From positions 1-33,238 of the forward strand of contig CAMHFN010000023.1 in the NCBI GenBank assembly GCA_946184615.1: DNA of 33,238 bases. Direction: 5' to 3'. The notes under the pieces were generated by a model. The model ran no database searches, was not told where the DNA came from, and saw only the letters and a list, made by a program, of their open reading frames with translations. Below are positions 23,973 to 31,808 of this stretch, one piece after another (within the stretch, counting starts at the first letter, position 1; every line of letters begins with the position of its first letter). Both the position numbers and the translations under genes were made by a program. Source of the DNA: an uncultured Bacteroidales bacterium. GTDB lineage: Bacteria > Bacteroidota > Bacteroidia > Bacteroidales > F082.

Positions 23973-24809
23973 TCAGCCTTTCTTCTCTTTCACCACTGGT
24001 TTTGTCTCAAGAATCTTTTTTTGATCAAACTTCTTCTCTACCTCCTTCTTATCCATCTCCTTTTTCTCTATCTCCTTTTTATCCATTTCCTTTTTATCCA
24101 CCTTATCCACAGGCTTATCGTTATACTTCTTCACACGTCCAGTCTGTTTTCCATCCTTATACGTGGTTTCGGTTTTAATGGCACCACTCTCGTAATACTC
24201 CACCGCAGGCCCATTTTGGACGTTGTTCTGATACATCTTGGAGGTTTTGACTATTCCCGTCTTGTAAAAAGTCTCTTGCTTACCCTCAAATTGTCCTTCT
24301 TTATACTCGATGGTCATCACCTTGTTCCCGCTTTGATCAAACCAAGTGGTCAATCCCTCTCGCTGGCCATCCTTGTAATTGGCAATCTCACGGTCGTTTC
24401 CTTGGTCGTAACACTCAATCTGTTCCCCGTCAAGAACGCCATTCTTATACGTATTCTTTTTGGTAAGACGTCCGCCTCTGACCCAAGTCATGGACGTGCC
24501 ATTAAGCTGATCAACGGAATATTCGCACTTTTTCATCAACGCTCCCGTTTCGTCAATCTCAAGATAGACACCGCTTTTCTTACCGTTTTGATACTGAACC
24601 ACTTTACGAACGAGGTTCCTATTGTCAATCTCATACCAAGTTCCTTCCTTCTGGCCATTCTTCACTTCACCTTCGATAGTATTGCTACCAACAATTTTCG
24701 AGTATTTTCCATCAGGTTCATTGGAAACGTTAAGAGTCTCTACATTCTGCGCCGTCAACGTGATGAAAAACAACGATGCAGCTATCATTAAAAACAATTT
24801 TTTACGCAT
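23973..24809 (-). CDS. Secreted or periplasmic MORN_2/YwqK-like repeat protein
   Basis: A 278-aa protein. A signal peptide (KKLFLMIAASLFFITLTAQ) is followed by about eight MORN_2-type repeats with the pattern Y-x-x-G-x-x-x-G-x-W/E-x-x-x-Y, for example VKNGQKEGTWYEIDNRNLVR and YKDGQREGLTTWFDQSGNKV. Such repeats form extended beta ladders in cell-envelope proteins; database labels of antitoxin for this family are not meaningful here. The C-terminus from ~235 is a low-complexity Lys/Glu/Asp tail encoded by 15-bp tandem units. It is in an operon with the TonB receptor and may be an envelope partner, by position only. Confidence 0.8.
   Translation of the reverse strand: MRKKLFLMIAASLFFITLTAQNVETLNVSNEPDGKYSKIVGSNTIEGEVKNGQKEGTWYEIDNRNLVRKVVQYQNGKKSGVYLEIDETGALMKKCEYSVDQLNGTSMTWVRGGRLTKKNTYKNGVLDGEQIECYDQGNDREIANYKDGQREGLTTWFDQSGNKVMTIEYKEGQFEGKQETFYKTGIVKTSKMYQNNVQNGPAVEYYESGAIKTETTYKDGKQTGRVKKYNDKPVDKVDKKEMDKKEIEKKEMDKKEVEKKFDQKKILETKPVVKEKKG
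24036..24095 (-). repeat. Four 15-bp tandem units coding KKEMD/KKEIE
   Basis: On the plus strand the units are ctctacctccttctt, atccatctccttttt, ctctatctccttttt and atccatttccttttt. Because 15 is a multiple of 3, unit gain or loss lengthens or shortens the charged tail without changing frame. Confidence 0.85.
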
Positions 24810-24822
24810 AATGTTAATTTTT

Positions 24823-24830
24823 TAAATTTG
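24823..24830 (+). promoter_or_regulatory. -7 box of the 99-aa gene
   Basis: TAAATTTG matches TAnnTTTG, 26 nt before the ATG at 24857; no clear TTG at the right distance. Confidence 0.45.
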
Positions 24831-24833
24831 CAT

Positions 24834-24841
24834 CAAAATTA
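24834..24841 (-). promoter_or_regulatory. -7 box of the MORN/TonB receptor operon
   Basis: TAATTTTG on the minus strand matches TAnnTTTG, 24 nt before the ATG at 24809. It lies only 3 nt from the oppositely directed box at 24823-24830, so the two promoters would compete for polymerase. Confidence 0.45.
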
Positions 24842-24856
24842 CAAAAATAACAAGAC

Positions 24857-25156
24857 ATGAAAGCTGTTGAAGTAAAAAATTTCAAATTATACACTACTGC
24901 CGTGATTAGCATTGAGTGGAAAAAAGAGTTGCTTAATGTCAATCTTGACCTGGCGATGATGTTGAAAATGATGGAGATCGAAGGTCTCACCCAAATGGAC
25001 ATCCAGAAATACAGTGACGAAGGGAAACCTATCCCCTTCAAAAAGGTCGTGTTGAACCTCTTCACCGACGACAACAAACCGGGACAATACTACACCGACG
25101 AGTCCTTCTGCGAAGAGGACGACCCGACGGTGTTTTATGTAGAATTAAAGAAGTAA
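24857..25156 (+). CDS. Conserved-looking small hypothetical protein
   Basis: A 99-aa soluble protein with no family recognised. It starts MKAVEVKNFKLYTTAVISIE, has a Met-rich helix (DLAMMLKMMEIEGLTQMDI) and a strongly acidic end (DDNKPGQYYTDESFCEEDDP). It has its own -7 box, a proper start and a terminator-like 3' region, so it is probably a real gene. Transcribed away from the MORN operon and towards the NfnAB gene. Confidence 0.65.
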   Translation: MKAVEVKNFKLYTTAVISIEWKKELLNVNLDLAMMLKMMEIEGLTQMDIQKYSDEGKPIPFKKVVLNLFTDDNKPGQYYTDESFCEEDDPTVFYVELKK

Positions 25157-25206
25157 GAAGTCGGAAATCAGAATATTCTAACTTCTGTCTTCCTACTTCT
25201 GTCTTC
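25150..25206. terminator. Purine-rich hairpin between convergent genes
   Basis: GAAGTAAGAAGT at 25150-25161, overlapping the stop codon, faces complementary ACTTC and TACTTCT blocks at 25181-25200, with AGAATATTCT forming the central palindrome. It lies between two converging genes and can act on both. It also belongs to the GAAGTAA repeat group. Confidence 0.45.
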
Positions 25207-27474
25207 TTATAGACCTTTAATATACTCGTCAATGGCTTTCGCGGCCTTTTTACCGGCACCCATGGCGAGGATGACGGTAGCGGCACCGCTGACGGCGTCA
25301 CCGCCGGCAAAGATACCCGGACGCGAGGTGGCGCCCACCTCATCGGCCACGATGCAGCCCTTACGGTTGAGGTCGAGGTTACGCGTGGTGCTTCCAATGA
25401 GCGGATTCGGTGAAGTACCCAAAGCCATGATAATCATGTCCACATCAAGGACAAACTCGGAGCCTTCCACCGGGACAGGGCTGCGACGACCCGAAGCGTC
25501 AGGTTCACCCAGCTCGCAACGGACGCATTTAAAGCCTTTCACCCAGCCGTTCTCGTCGCCCAACACCTCCACGGGAGCCGTGAGCAGGTCAAACTGGACC
25601 CCTTCTTCCTTGGCGTGATGCACCTCCTCCACTCGGGCAGGGAGCTCAGCCTCGGAACGGCGATAGACGATATGCACTTCCGAACCCAGACGCAAAGCGG
25701 TACGCGCGGCATCCATGGCCACGTTTCCACCACCGACCACAGCGACCTTCTTACCCACGAAGTTCGGGGTCTCGAAGCCTTCCTTGTAGGCGAAGAGCAG
25801 GTTGTTGCGGGTCAGGAACTCGTTGGCCGAGACCACACCGCAAAGGTTCTCACCAGGCACATTGAGCATCATCGGGAAACCGGCACCAGAACCCACGAAC
25901 ACCGCTTCAAAGCCTTCACGGTGCATCAGCTCGTCGATGGTGATGGTTCGTCCGATGACCACGTCCTTTTCGAACTTGGCGCCCAAACGACGCACACTCT
26001 CCACCTCCTTCTTCACCACGCTTTCTTTCGGCAGACGGAACGACGGGATGCCATACATCAACACTCCGCCTAGCTCGTGCAAAGCTTCGAAGATGGTGAC
26101 ATCGTAACCCATCGACAACAGGTCCTTGGCACAGGTCAATCCCGAAGGCCCTGAGCCGATGATGGCCACCTTATGTCCATTCGGAATGCTCTGGCTGTCA
26201 AAATGCAAGTCATGCTCAATGGCATAGTCGCCCACGAAACGTTCCAACTTGCCAATGGCAATGGGCTCGAACTTCTTGCCCATGATGCAGCTCCCCTCGC
26301 ACTGGGTCTCCTGCGGGCACACACGACCACAGACGGCTGGCAGTGCCGAATCGCAACTGATGACGCCTGCTGCCCCTTCAAAGTCACCCTTGGCCACGCG
26401 AGCGATAAAGCCCGGGATATTGACGTTGACAGGGCAATGCTTCACGCACTGCGGATCTTTACAGTTCAAGCAACGCTGGGCCTCCATAATCGCCATGTCG
26501 GCGGAATAGCCCAGACACACCTCGTCGAAATTATGGGCACGGACCTGGGGATCCTGTTCCGGAACAGGAATTCGATGTTTTTTATCGAAAGATTCCTCCG
26601 AGATACCACCGATATGGCATTCATGGCCCTCGGCTTTCTCCTCTGCAATGATTTGTTTTCGAGTCACCACGTTGTTATACATGGCTTGACGCTTCATCGC
26701 CTCGTCGAAATCGACATCCTTACCTAGGAACTCGGGACCGTCGATGCACGTGAATTTGGTCTTGCCAGCAATGCTCACACGACAAGCACCGCACATGCCC
26801 GTGCCATCCACCATGATGCTGTTGAGCGAAATGGTGCAACGGATGCCCAGCTCTTCGCAGGTCTTGGTGACGAACTTCATCATGATCATCGGTCCGATGG
26901 CCACGGCCTCGTCATAGATCTTGCCGCTGGCCACCAACTGGCGCAACACGTCGGTCACCAAGCCCTTACGACCGGTAGAGCCGTCATCGGAGGTCACATA
27001 CAGATGGCAGTATTCCGAAAGTTCTTTCTCATAAATCAAGAGGTCCTTGGTACGCGCACCAATGATGCAATCGGCCACCGCGCCATGTTCATACAGCCAC
27101 TTCACTTGCGGGAAGATGGGAGCAATACCCACGCCGCCGCCGATGAACACGAAAGAGCGTTTACGAAGCTCTTCGGCGGTCATGTTGGCAAACTCGGAAG
27201 GCTTGCCAAGGGGACCTACCACATCGTGGAAGCTGTCGCCCACTTTGTATTCCGCCATCTTTTTGGTAGATTCTCCAATGGCCTTGAAAACGATGGTCAC
27301 CGTCCCTTTGACACGTTGGTAATCACTGATGGTCAGCGGGATACGCTCGGAGTTTTCTTCCATCTTAATGATGAGGAACTGACCTGGCAGGGCTGAATGG
27401 GCAATTCTAGGGGCGTAAACATCCATCAGATAGGTTTCCGCCGCAAAAGTTTTCTTTTGTACAATTTCGAACAT
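25207..27474 (-). CDS. Fused NfnA-NfnB: NADH-dependent ferredoxin:NADP oxidoreductase (glutamate-synthase-beta-like)
   Basis: A 755-aa fusion. Residues ~1-280 are the NfnA/SudB-like ferredoxin reductase: FAD- and NAD-binding regions (FIGGGVGIAPIF at 110-121) and a [2Fe-2S] set C228, C231, C243 (MCGAC, FTC). Residues ~285-755 are NfnB/GltD-like: two [4Fe-4S] cysteine groups (C335, C338, C343, C347; C382, C386, C392, C396), FAD motif GSGPSG at 440-445 and VVGGGNVAMDAAR for NADP. Nfn couples electron flow between ferredoxin, NADH and NADPH; glutamate-synthase small subunit is the common mislabel. No glutamate synthase large subunit is nearby. A hydrogenase operon lies 5 kb away. Confidence 0.88.
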   Translation of the reverse strand: MFEIVQKKTFAAETYLMDVYAPRIAHSALPGQFLIIKMEENSERIPLTISDYQRVKGTVTIVFKAIGESTKKMAEYKVGDSFHDVVGPLGKPSEFANMTAEELRKRSFVFIGGGVGIAPIFPQVKWLYEHGAVADCIIGARTKDLLIYEKELSEYCHLYVTSDDGSTGRKGLVTDVLRQLVASGKIYDEAVAIGPMIMMKFVTKTCEELGIRCTISLNSIMVDGTGMCGACRVSIAGKTKFTCIDGPEFLGKDVDFDEAMKRQAMYNNVVTRKQIIAEEKAEGHECHIGGISEESFDKKHRIPVPEQDPQVRAHNFDEVCLGYSADMAIMEAQRCLNCKDPQCVKHCPVNVNIPGFIARVAKGDFEGAAGVISCDSALPAVCGRVCPQETQCEGSCIMGKKFEPIAIGKLERFVGDYAIEHDLHFDSQSIPNGHKVAIIGSGPSGLTCAKDLLSMGYDVTIFEALHELGGVLMYGIPSFRLPKESVVKKEVESVRRLGAKFEKDVVIGRTITIDELMHREGFEAVFVGSGAGFPMMLNVPGENLCGVVSANEFLTRNNLLFAYKEGFETPNFVGKKVAVVGGGNVAMDAARTALRLGSEVHIVYRRSEAELPARVEEVHHAKEEGVQFDLLTAPVEVLGDENGWVKGFKCVRCELGEPDASGRRSPVPVEGSEFVLDVDMIIMALGTSPNPLIGSTTRNLDLNRKGCIVADEVGATSRPGIFAGGDAVSGAATVILAMGAGKKAAKAIDEYIKGL

Positions 27475-27497
27475 GGCAATAAAGGTTTAAAGATGGG

Positions 27498-27528
27498 CAA
27501 AAATAAGAAGTATTTATTAGAATTCCAA
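27498..27528 (-). promoter_or_regulatory. Promoter of the NfnAB gene
   Basis: On the minus strand TTG (27526-27528), 20 nt, then TATTTTTG (27498-27505), matching the Bacteroidetes consensus. About 24 nt of leader precede the ATG. Confidence 0.6.
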
Positions 27529-27558
27529 AAGAATTTCTTCTTACTTCTTTCTTCTTTA

Positions 27559-28149
27559 CTAAAAGATCTTCATGGCGATAACGGCACAAGCTTCGGCGTC
27601 ATCCAAGGCATTGTGATGGTTCTTCATTTCATAGCCGAAATGTTTGGCCACCGTGTGAAGCTTATGGTTTTCCAAGTCAGGAAGATATTTTTTCGAACCC
27701 TCGTGAGTGCAATAGAATTTATAGTTGGGATACGGAATCTTGTAAAGCTCATGCAAAGCCCGTAGCACATGCTGGTCGAAGAGCATGCCGTGGGCCACAA
27801 AAGGCAGACCCTCCACCTTGTCCACCACTTGATTCCATAGATAAGGGAAAGCCGGTGCCTTCTCGGTGTCGGCCTTCTTGATGCCATGGACTTTGGTGTT
27901 ATACCAGTCGTAATGATTCGGCACAGGCTTCATCAAGCCATAATAGCGCTCCACAATCTCATGATTGCGCACAATGACCAGCCCCATACTGCATGCGCTC
28001 GTAAAAGCTGCGTTGGCTGCCTCGAAGTCGATGGCCACAAAGTCATCCAAATGGCTTTCAGGGAAGTAAACCGGCTTTTCCTTGGGCTTCTCCTCTCTCT
28101 TCCGCCAACGTCTCTTTAGGGGTTTGTCTTGTTTCGTATCATCTGTCAT
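27559..28149 (-). CDS. DEDDh-type 3'-5' exonuclease (DnaQ-like)
   Basis: A 196-aa protein. A ~35-residue basic leader (KRRWRKREEKPKEKP) is followed by the exonuclease fold: Exo I VAIDFEAANAAF with Asp41 and Glu43, Exo II LPFVAHGMLFDQHVL, and Exo III NHHNALDDAEACAVIAMKIF with the catalytic His and Asp. This matches the stand-alone epsilon-like/RNase T superfamily nucleases. It trims nucleic acid 3' ends; the physiological substrate is unknown. It is monocistronic with a -7 box upstream. The end lies about 20 nt from GAAGTAA-type repeat sequence. Confidence 0.87.
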   Translation of the reverse strand: MTDDTKQDKPLKRRWRKREEKPKEKPVYFPESHLDDFVAIDFEAANAAFTSACSMGLVIVRNHEIVERYYGLMKPVPNHYDWYNTKVHGIKKADTEKAPAFPYLWNQVVDKVEGLPFVAHGMLFDQHVLRALHELYKIPYPNYKFYCTHEGSKKYLPDLENHKLHTVAKHFGYEMKNHHNALDDAEACAVIAMKIF

Positions 28150-28169
28150 GGTATCTCTTTTTGGGGTTG

Positions 28170-28177
28170 CAAAGATA
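28170..28177 (-). promoter_or_regulatory. -7 box of the exonuclease gene
   Basis: TATCTTTG on the minus strand, 20 nt before the ATG at 28149; no matching -33 TTG. Confidence 0.45.
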
Positions 28178-28191
28178 AGCCATATTTTTGC

Positions 28192-28221
28192 TTGCCATTC
28201 CGAAAAAGATCTTTATCTTTG
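28192..28221 (+). promoter_or_regulatory. Promoter of the nucleoside-hydrolase-like gene
   Basis: TTG at 28192-28194, 19 nt, TATCTTTG at 28214-28221: an optimal Bacteroidetes promoter 37 nt before the ATG. Confidence 0.65.
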
Positions 28222-28258
28222 TAAAAGATTGTAAACCCTCATTCATTTTCATCACGCC

Positions 28259-29623
28259 ATGAAAAAAACAAGCTTTCTCTTTCTGCTGTTCCTCGCCATC
28301 GTCTCTCTTGGCTTTTCCCAGGAAAAACTCACGGACAAGGATTTGGTTAACGTCATTTATGCCATGGGGCAGATGTATCCTGACGGATTCACGTTGGACT
28401 TGAACACCATGCGCCAACCTACTGAAGGACTGATCGTCTCTTACAAAGCCACACAGAACAGCTTCGACCGCAAGAGCCTTCCCGCTGTCATCAAACACGC
28501 CCGTACCCATAACAACTTGGTGGGCGGCTGGTACAATCCAGAGAACGGAAGATACTATTTCGACAGCAACAGGTCTTTCCCCGAGGATAGTTTGGCTGCC
28601 GCCGTGGCCTTTGCCCGCGAAAACGAACAACATACCGTTTATGTCACCTCCAAAGGCATCAACATTTGGTCCAACTACGAACAGAAAGACGTCAGGGTGA
28701 TTTTGGACTGCGACATGGGCAGCTCCACCGACGACCTCTTTGCCTTGATGATGCTCTACCGTTACATGGACATGAAACGCTGCAACCTGTTGGGTGTGAT
28801 TGTCGACCGTATGGGCAAAGCCAACGCCGACGTGGTGGACGTAATGAACAACTTCTACGGCTACCCCGACATCCCCATAGGACTGGAGACCCAAGGCGTG
28901 AAGACTCCGCATGTTTTCATCACCTATCATAACGCCCCTTACGCCCGCACCACGGATGGCATACCGATGTTCAAACGCAGCGTGGGCGATGACGGGACCT
29001 ACATGGAAGGCTACAAGCTTTACCGCAAACTTCTCAGCGAGCAACCCGACAAATCGGTGACCATTGCCTCCATCGGTTTTGTGACCTCCCTGGCACGCCT
29101 GTTGGAATCGGGCCCCGACGAGTTCTCCCCTCTCAATGGCGTTGAACTGGTCAAAGCCAAAGTCATGAATATCTTTGCTATGGGCGGTGTGTTCGGAGAG
29201 GCCGTCGAACCCGACTACAACTTCAAGGCGGCCATCGACTTCTCCCTGAAGTTCTTCGAGCTGTTGCCTAAAGAGGTCGACATCATCTTCTCTCCTGGTG
29301 AAGTGGGCGATCCGCTCGACTACCGACCCGAGACCGTCATCGCCGACATGAATTGGACCGACACCCATCCCATCAAATGGATTTACCAATTCCTCAATTG
29401 CGACACGGGACAGAAGATGTGGGATCCCCAGGCTGTCATCCATGCCGTGGAAGGCGACGGATTCTACAAACTCTCAGAACGCGGGTGGGTGACCCTTACC
29501 CCTAAAGGAGAGACTCTCTTCACCCCCGACCCGAAAGGCAACGCCCGTTACCAATATCCCGGCGATGCCGTCTGGTGCGACATGGTCCTCAAATATATCA
29601 GGCTGATGGCGATACAGCATTGA
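28259..29623 (+). CDS. Secreted nucleoside-hydrolase-like protein with extra N-terminal domain
   Basis: A 454-aa protein. A signal peptide (KKTSFLFLLFLAIVSLGFSQ) directs export. Residues ~22-140 form a separate small domain (YPDGFTLDLNTM, then NNLVGGWYNPENGRYYFDSN). From 146 comes an inosine-uridine nucleoside hydrolase-like domain: VILDCDMGSSTDDLFALMML carries the Asp150-x-Asp152 and Asp158-Asp159 calcium-binding set, with TIASIGFVTSLARLL and IFAMGGVFGEAVEPDYNFKA (N-x-x-x-D/A region) later. The enzyme would cleave nucleosides to base and ribose outside the cytoplasm. Residues differ from the canonical D-T-D-x-G-x-D-D spacing, so substrate specificity is uncertain. Confidence 0.82.
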   Translation: MKKTSFLFLLFLAIVSLGFSQEKLTDKDLVNVIYAMGQMYPDGFTLDLNTMRQPTEGLIVSYKATQNSFDRKSLPAVIKHARTHNNLVGGWYNPENGRYYFDSNRSFPEDSLAAAVAFARENEQHTVYVTSKGINIWSNYEQKDVRVILDCDMGSSTDDLFALMMLYRYMDMKRCNLLGVIVDRMGKANADVVDVMNNFYGYPDIPIGLETQGVKTPHVFITYHNAPYARTTDGIPMFKRSVGDDGTYMEGYKLYRKLLSEQPDKSVTIASIGFVTSLARLLESGPDEFSPLNGVELVKAKVMNIFAMGGVFGEAVEPDYNFKAAIDFSLKFFELLPKEVDIIFSPGEVGDPLDYRPETVIADMNWTDTHPIKWIYQFLNCDTGQKMWDPQAVIHAVEGDGFYKLSERGWVTLTPKGETLFTPDPKGNARYQYPGDAVWCDMVLKYIRLMAIQH

Positions 29624-29645
29624 AGAAGTAAGAAGTAAGAAGAAA
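29622..29645 (+). repeat. GAAGTAA tandem repeat at gene end
   Basis: Two and a half copies of GAAGTAA overlap the stop of the nucleoside-hydrolase-like gene. Related purine tracts occur at 25150-25161 and, reversed, at 27537-27550, always at gene ends. Confidence 0.5.
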
Positions 29646-29672
29646 CCCGTATAACATTTTAAAAACAACATT

Positions 29673-29834
29673 ATGAAAAAGTACGTATGCGACGTCTGCG
29701 GTTACATCTACGACCCAGAAAAAGGCGATCCCGATAGCGGCATCGCTCCCGGAACTCCATTTGAAGCCATCCCCGACAGCTGGAGCTGCCCATTGTGCGG
29801 CATTGGCAAAGACAGTTTCTCAGTGATGGAATAA
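29673..29834 (+). CDS. Rubredoxin
   Basis: A 53-aa iron protein: [20 protein letters not shown] and [14 protein letters not shown] give the four iron ligands C6, C9, C39, C42, with standard length and spacing. It carries single electrons to the flavodiiron protein in the cytoplasm. Its TAA overlaps the next gene's start (TAATG), so the two are translationally coupled. Confidence 0.95.
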   Translation: MKKYVCDVCGYIYDPEKGDPDSGIAPGTPFEAIPDSWSCPLCGIGKDSFSVME

Positions 29835-30457
29835 TGGACACCAAGGCCTTATTCAACATCGGTTACGGACTTTATGTCCTGACCACGAATTACGACAACA
29901 TCGACAACGGTTGCATCGTCAACACGGTGATCCAAGTCACCAGCAACCCCTTACAGATTGCCGTAACCGTCAACAAGGCGAACTACACGCACGAGCTCAT
30001 CAAGGACTCGTGCGTGTTCAACGTGTCGATGCTGACCACGGAGACCCCAATGAAAGTATTCGAGCATTTCGGCTTCCAGAGCGGACGAAACGTAAACAAA
30101 TTCGCTGAATGCGAGGGAGAACACCGTGCGGTAAACCATGTGCTTTACATTCCTAAATACACCAATAGTTACTTGGCATGTAAAGTCAACAAAAGTATCG
30201 ATTTTGGTACCCATACCATGTTTATCGCCGATGTGCTCGATGCCCAAGTTCTCTCAGACAAGCCTTCGGTAACCTACGACTACTACCAGAAGAACATCAA
30301 GCCCAAACCTCAGCCTCAAACTGAGAAGCCCAAAGATGGCAAACGTCGTTGGGAATGCAAGATTTGCGGCTATATCTACGAAGGAGACAGCCTCCCCGAC
30401 GATTTTGTATGTCCGCTTTGTAAACACGGCGCAGAAGATTTTGTAGAAATTATCTAA
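29834..30457 (+). CDS. Flavin reductase-rubredoxin fusion (Hrb-type high-molecular-weight rubredoxin)
   Basis: A 207-aa protein. The N-terminal ~155 residues are a flavin-reductase-like FMN-binding domain (YGLYVLTTNYDNIDNGCIVN, then VNKANYTHELIKDSCVFNVS). After a Pro/Lys linker (KPKPQPQTEKPKDGK) comes a short rubredoxin domain, WECKICGYIYEGDSLPDDF then VCPLCKHG, with four Cys ligands. Hrb proteins pass electrons from NAD(P)H to flavodiiron proteins. ATG 29834 is chosen because it gives the family N-terminus and the TAATG junction. The next gene, 2 nt on, is the expected electron acceptor. Confidence 0.93.
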   Translation: MDTKALFNIGYGLYVLTTNYDNIDNGCIVNTVIQVTSNPLQIAVTVNKANYTHELIKDSCVFNVSMLTTETPMKVFEHFGFQSGRNVNKFAECEGEHRAVNHVLYIPKYTNSYLACKVNKSIDFGTHTMFIADVLDAQVLSDKPSVTYDYYQKNIKPKPQPQTEKPKDGKRRWECKICGYIYEGDSLPDDFVCPLCKHGAEDFVEII

Positions 30458-30459
30458 TC

Positions 30460-31650
30460 ATGAATCAAATTAAATTAACCGATAACATCTACTACGTCGG
30501 TGTCAATGACCGTCACACCGACAAATTCGAGAACCATATCGAACTACCTAATGGTGTCTCCTATAATTCCTACCTCATCGTCGATGAGAAAATAGCCTTG
30601 ATTGACCCCGTGGAGGCCAACTTCTTGGAAGATTACCTCTTCAAGGTGAAGTCGGTGCTCCAAGGTCGCAAGGTGGATTACCTTATCATCAATCACGACG
30701 AGCCCGACCACAGCAGCACCGTAGCCGCGGTCATGAGAGAATGGCCCGAGGTGCAGGTGGTAGGCAACGCCAAGACCTTCTCACCGCTGGAAGCCTTCTA
30801 CGGCCCTATCGAAAACAAGAAGGTGGTGGCTGAAGGCGAGACTTTGAGTCTCGGAACCCATACGCTGCAGTTCTTCATGGTGCCCATGGTGCACTGGCCA
30901 GAGTCGATGGTGACCTACGAGCAACACAGCAAGATAGTCTTCAGCAACGATGCTTTCGGCGGCTTTGGTGCCTTGAACGGCGGCATCTTCGACGATCAAG
31001 TCAACCTCGCCTTCTATGAGGACGACATGCGCCGCTACTACGCCAACATCGTCGGCAAGGTGGCCATGCAAGCCTTGAAAGCCATTGAGAAGCTCGGTGG
31101 TTTGAGCATCAAGATGATTGCCCCTTCTCATGGCCTGATTTGGCGTTCCAACCCCAGCTGGGTTATTGGCAAATACACACAGTGGAGCAAACACGAAGGC
31201 GAAGAAGGCGTCGTCATCGTCTATGGCTCGATGCATGGCAACACCGCACGCATGGCCGAGATCGTGGCCCGTGGCGCTGCCGAAGCCGGCATCAAGGAGG
31301 TGAGGGTCTACGACGTGGCCAAGACCGAGGTCTCGTTTATCCTAAGCGACATCTGGAAATACAAAGGCGTCATCATCGGTGCCTGCGCCCATTATGCCAA
31401 CATGTTCCCCGACATGACCTTGCTGACCCACGAGATCAACGAGTTCAAGCCGAAGAACAAATGCTATGGCATCTTCGGTGGCATGAGCTGGAGCGGTGGT
31501 GGTGTGAAGACCCTCACCAAATGCGCTGAAGAAGGCCAATGGAACCTTGTCGCCGAAAACGTTGAGGTGAAAGGTGCCCCCATCCGCGAAGAGGATTGGG
31601 ATAAGCTCTACAACCTTGGCAAGGCTGTGGCAATGGCAGTGAAAGGTTAG
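30460..31650 (+). CDS. fprA: Flavodiiron protein, A-type (oxygen/NO reductase)
   Basis: A 396-aa cytoplasmic enzyme that reduces O2 to water (or NO to N2O) with electrons from rubredoxin. The beta-lactamase-like diiron domain has ligands H79, E81, D83, H84 (NHDEPDHSS), H145 (VHWPES), D164 (FSNDAFG) and H224 (PSHGLIW). The C-terminal flavodoxin domain begins VVIVYGSMHGNTARMAE at ~251 and binds FMN. There is no extra C-terminal domain. Gene order rubredoxin, Hrb, FDP is the oxygen-protection arrangement known from acetogens and other anaerobes. Confidence 0.96.
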   Translation: MNQIKLTDNIYYVGVNDRHTDKFENHIELPNGVSYNSYLIVDEKIALIDPVEANFLEDYLFKVKSVLQGRKVDYLIINHDEPDHSSTVAAVMREWPEVQVVGNAKTFSPLEAFYGPIENKKVVAEGETLSLGTHTLQFFMVPMVHWPESMVTYEQHSKIVFSNDAFGGFGALNGGIFDDQVNLAFYEDDMRRYYANIVGKVAMQALKAIEKLGGLSIKMIAPSHGLIWRSNPSWVIGKYTQWSKHEGEEGVVIVYGSMHGNTARMAEIVARGAAEAGIKEVRVYDVAKTEVSFILSDIWKYKGVIIGACAHYANMFPDMTLLTHEINEFKPKNKCYGIFGGMSWSGGGVKTLTKCAEEGQWNLVAENVEVKGAPIREEDWDKLYNLGKAVAMAVKG

Positions 31651-31808
31651 CGATTCAGTCTCCCATTATCGTCATCATTCCAAGGCTATCGACGACATTC
31701 GGTTCGAGAGCATTGGTAGGCAGTCTGCAGGAAACTCTTGAGGGTTCCTATACTCTTGAATCTATCCAAGAAGAGAAAGAAACTATCTTTACTGCTTGTG
31801 CCGTGGTG

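Noticed and set aside
25207..27474. Annotation as glutamate synthase small subunit
   Set aside because: The extra N-terminal ferredoxin-reductase module with a [2Fe-2S] motif and absence of a large subunit gene nearby fit NfnAB better.
28139..29443. 434-aa minus-strand frame
   Set aside because: Lies antisense to the nucleoside-hydrolase-like gene, which has signal peptide, motifs and promoter.
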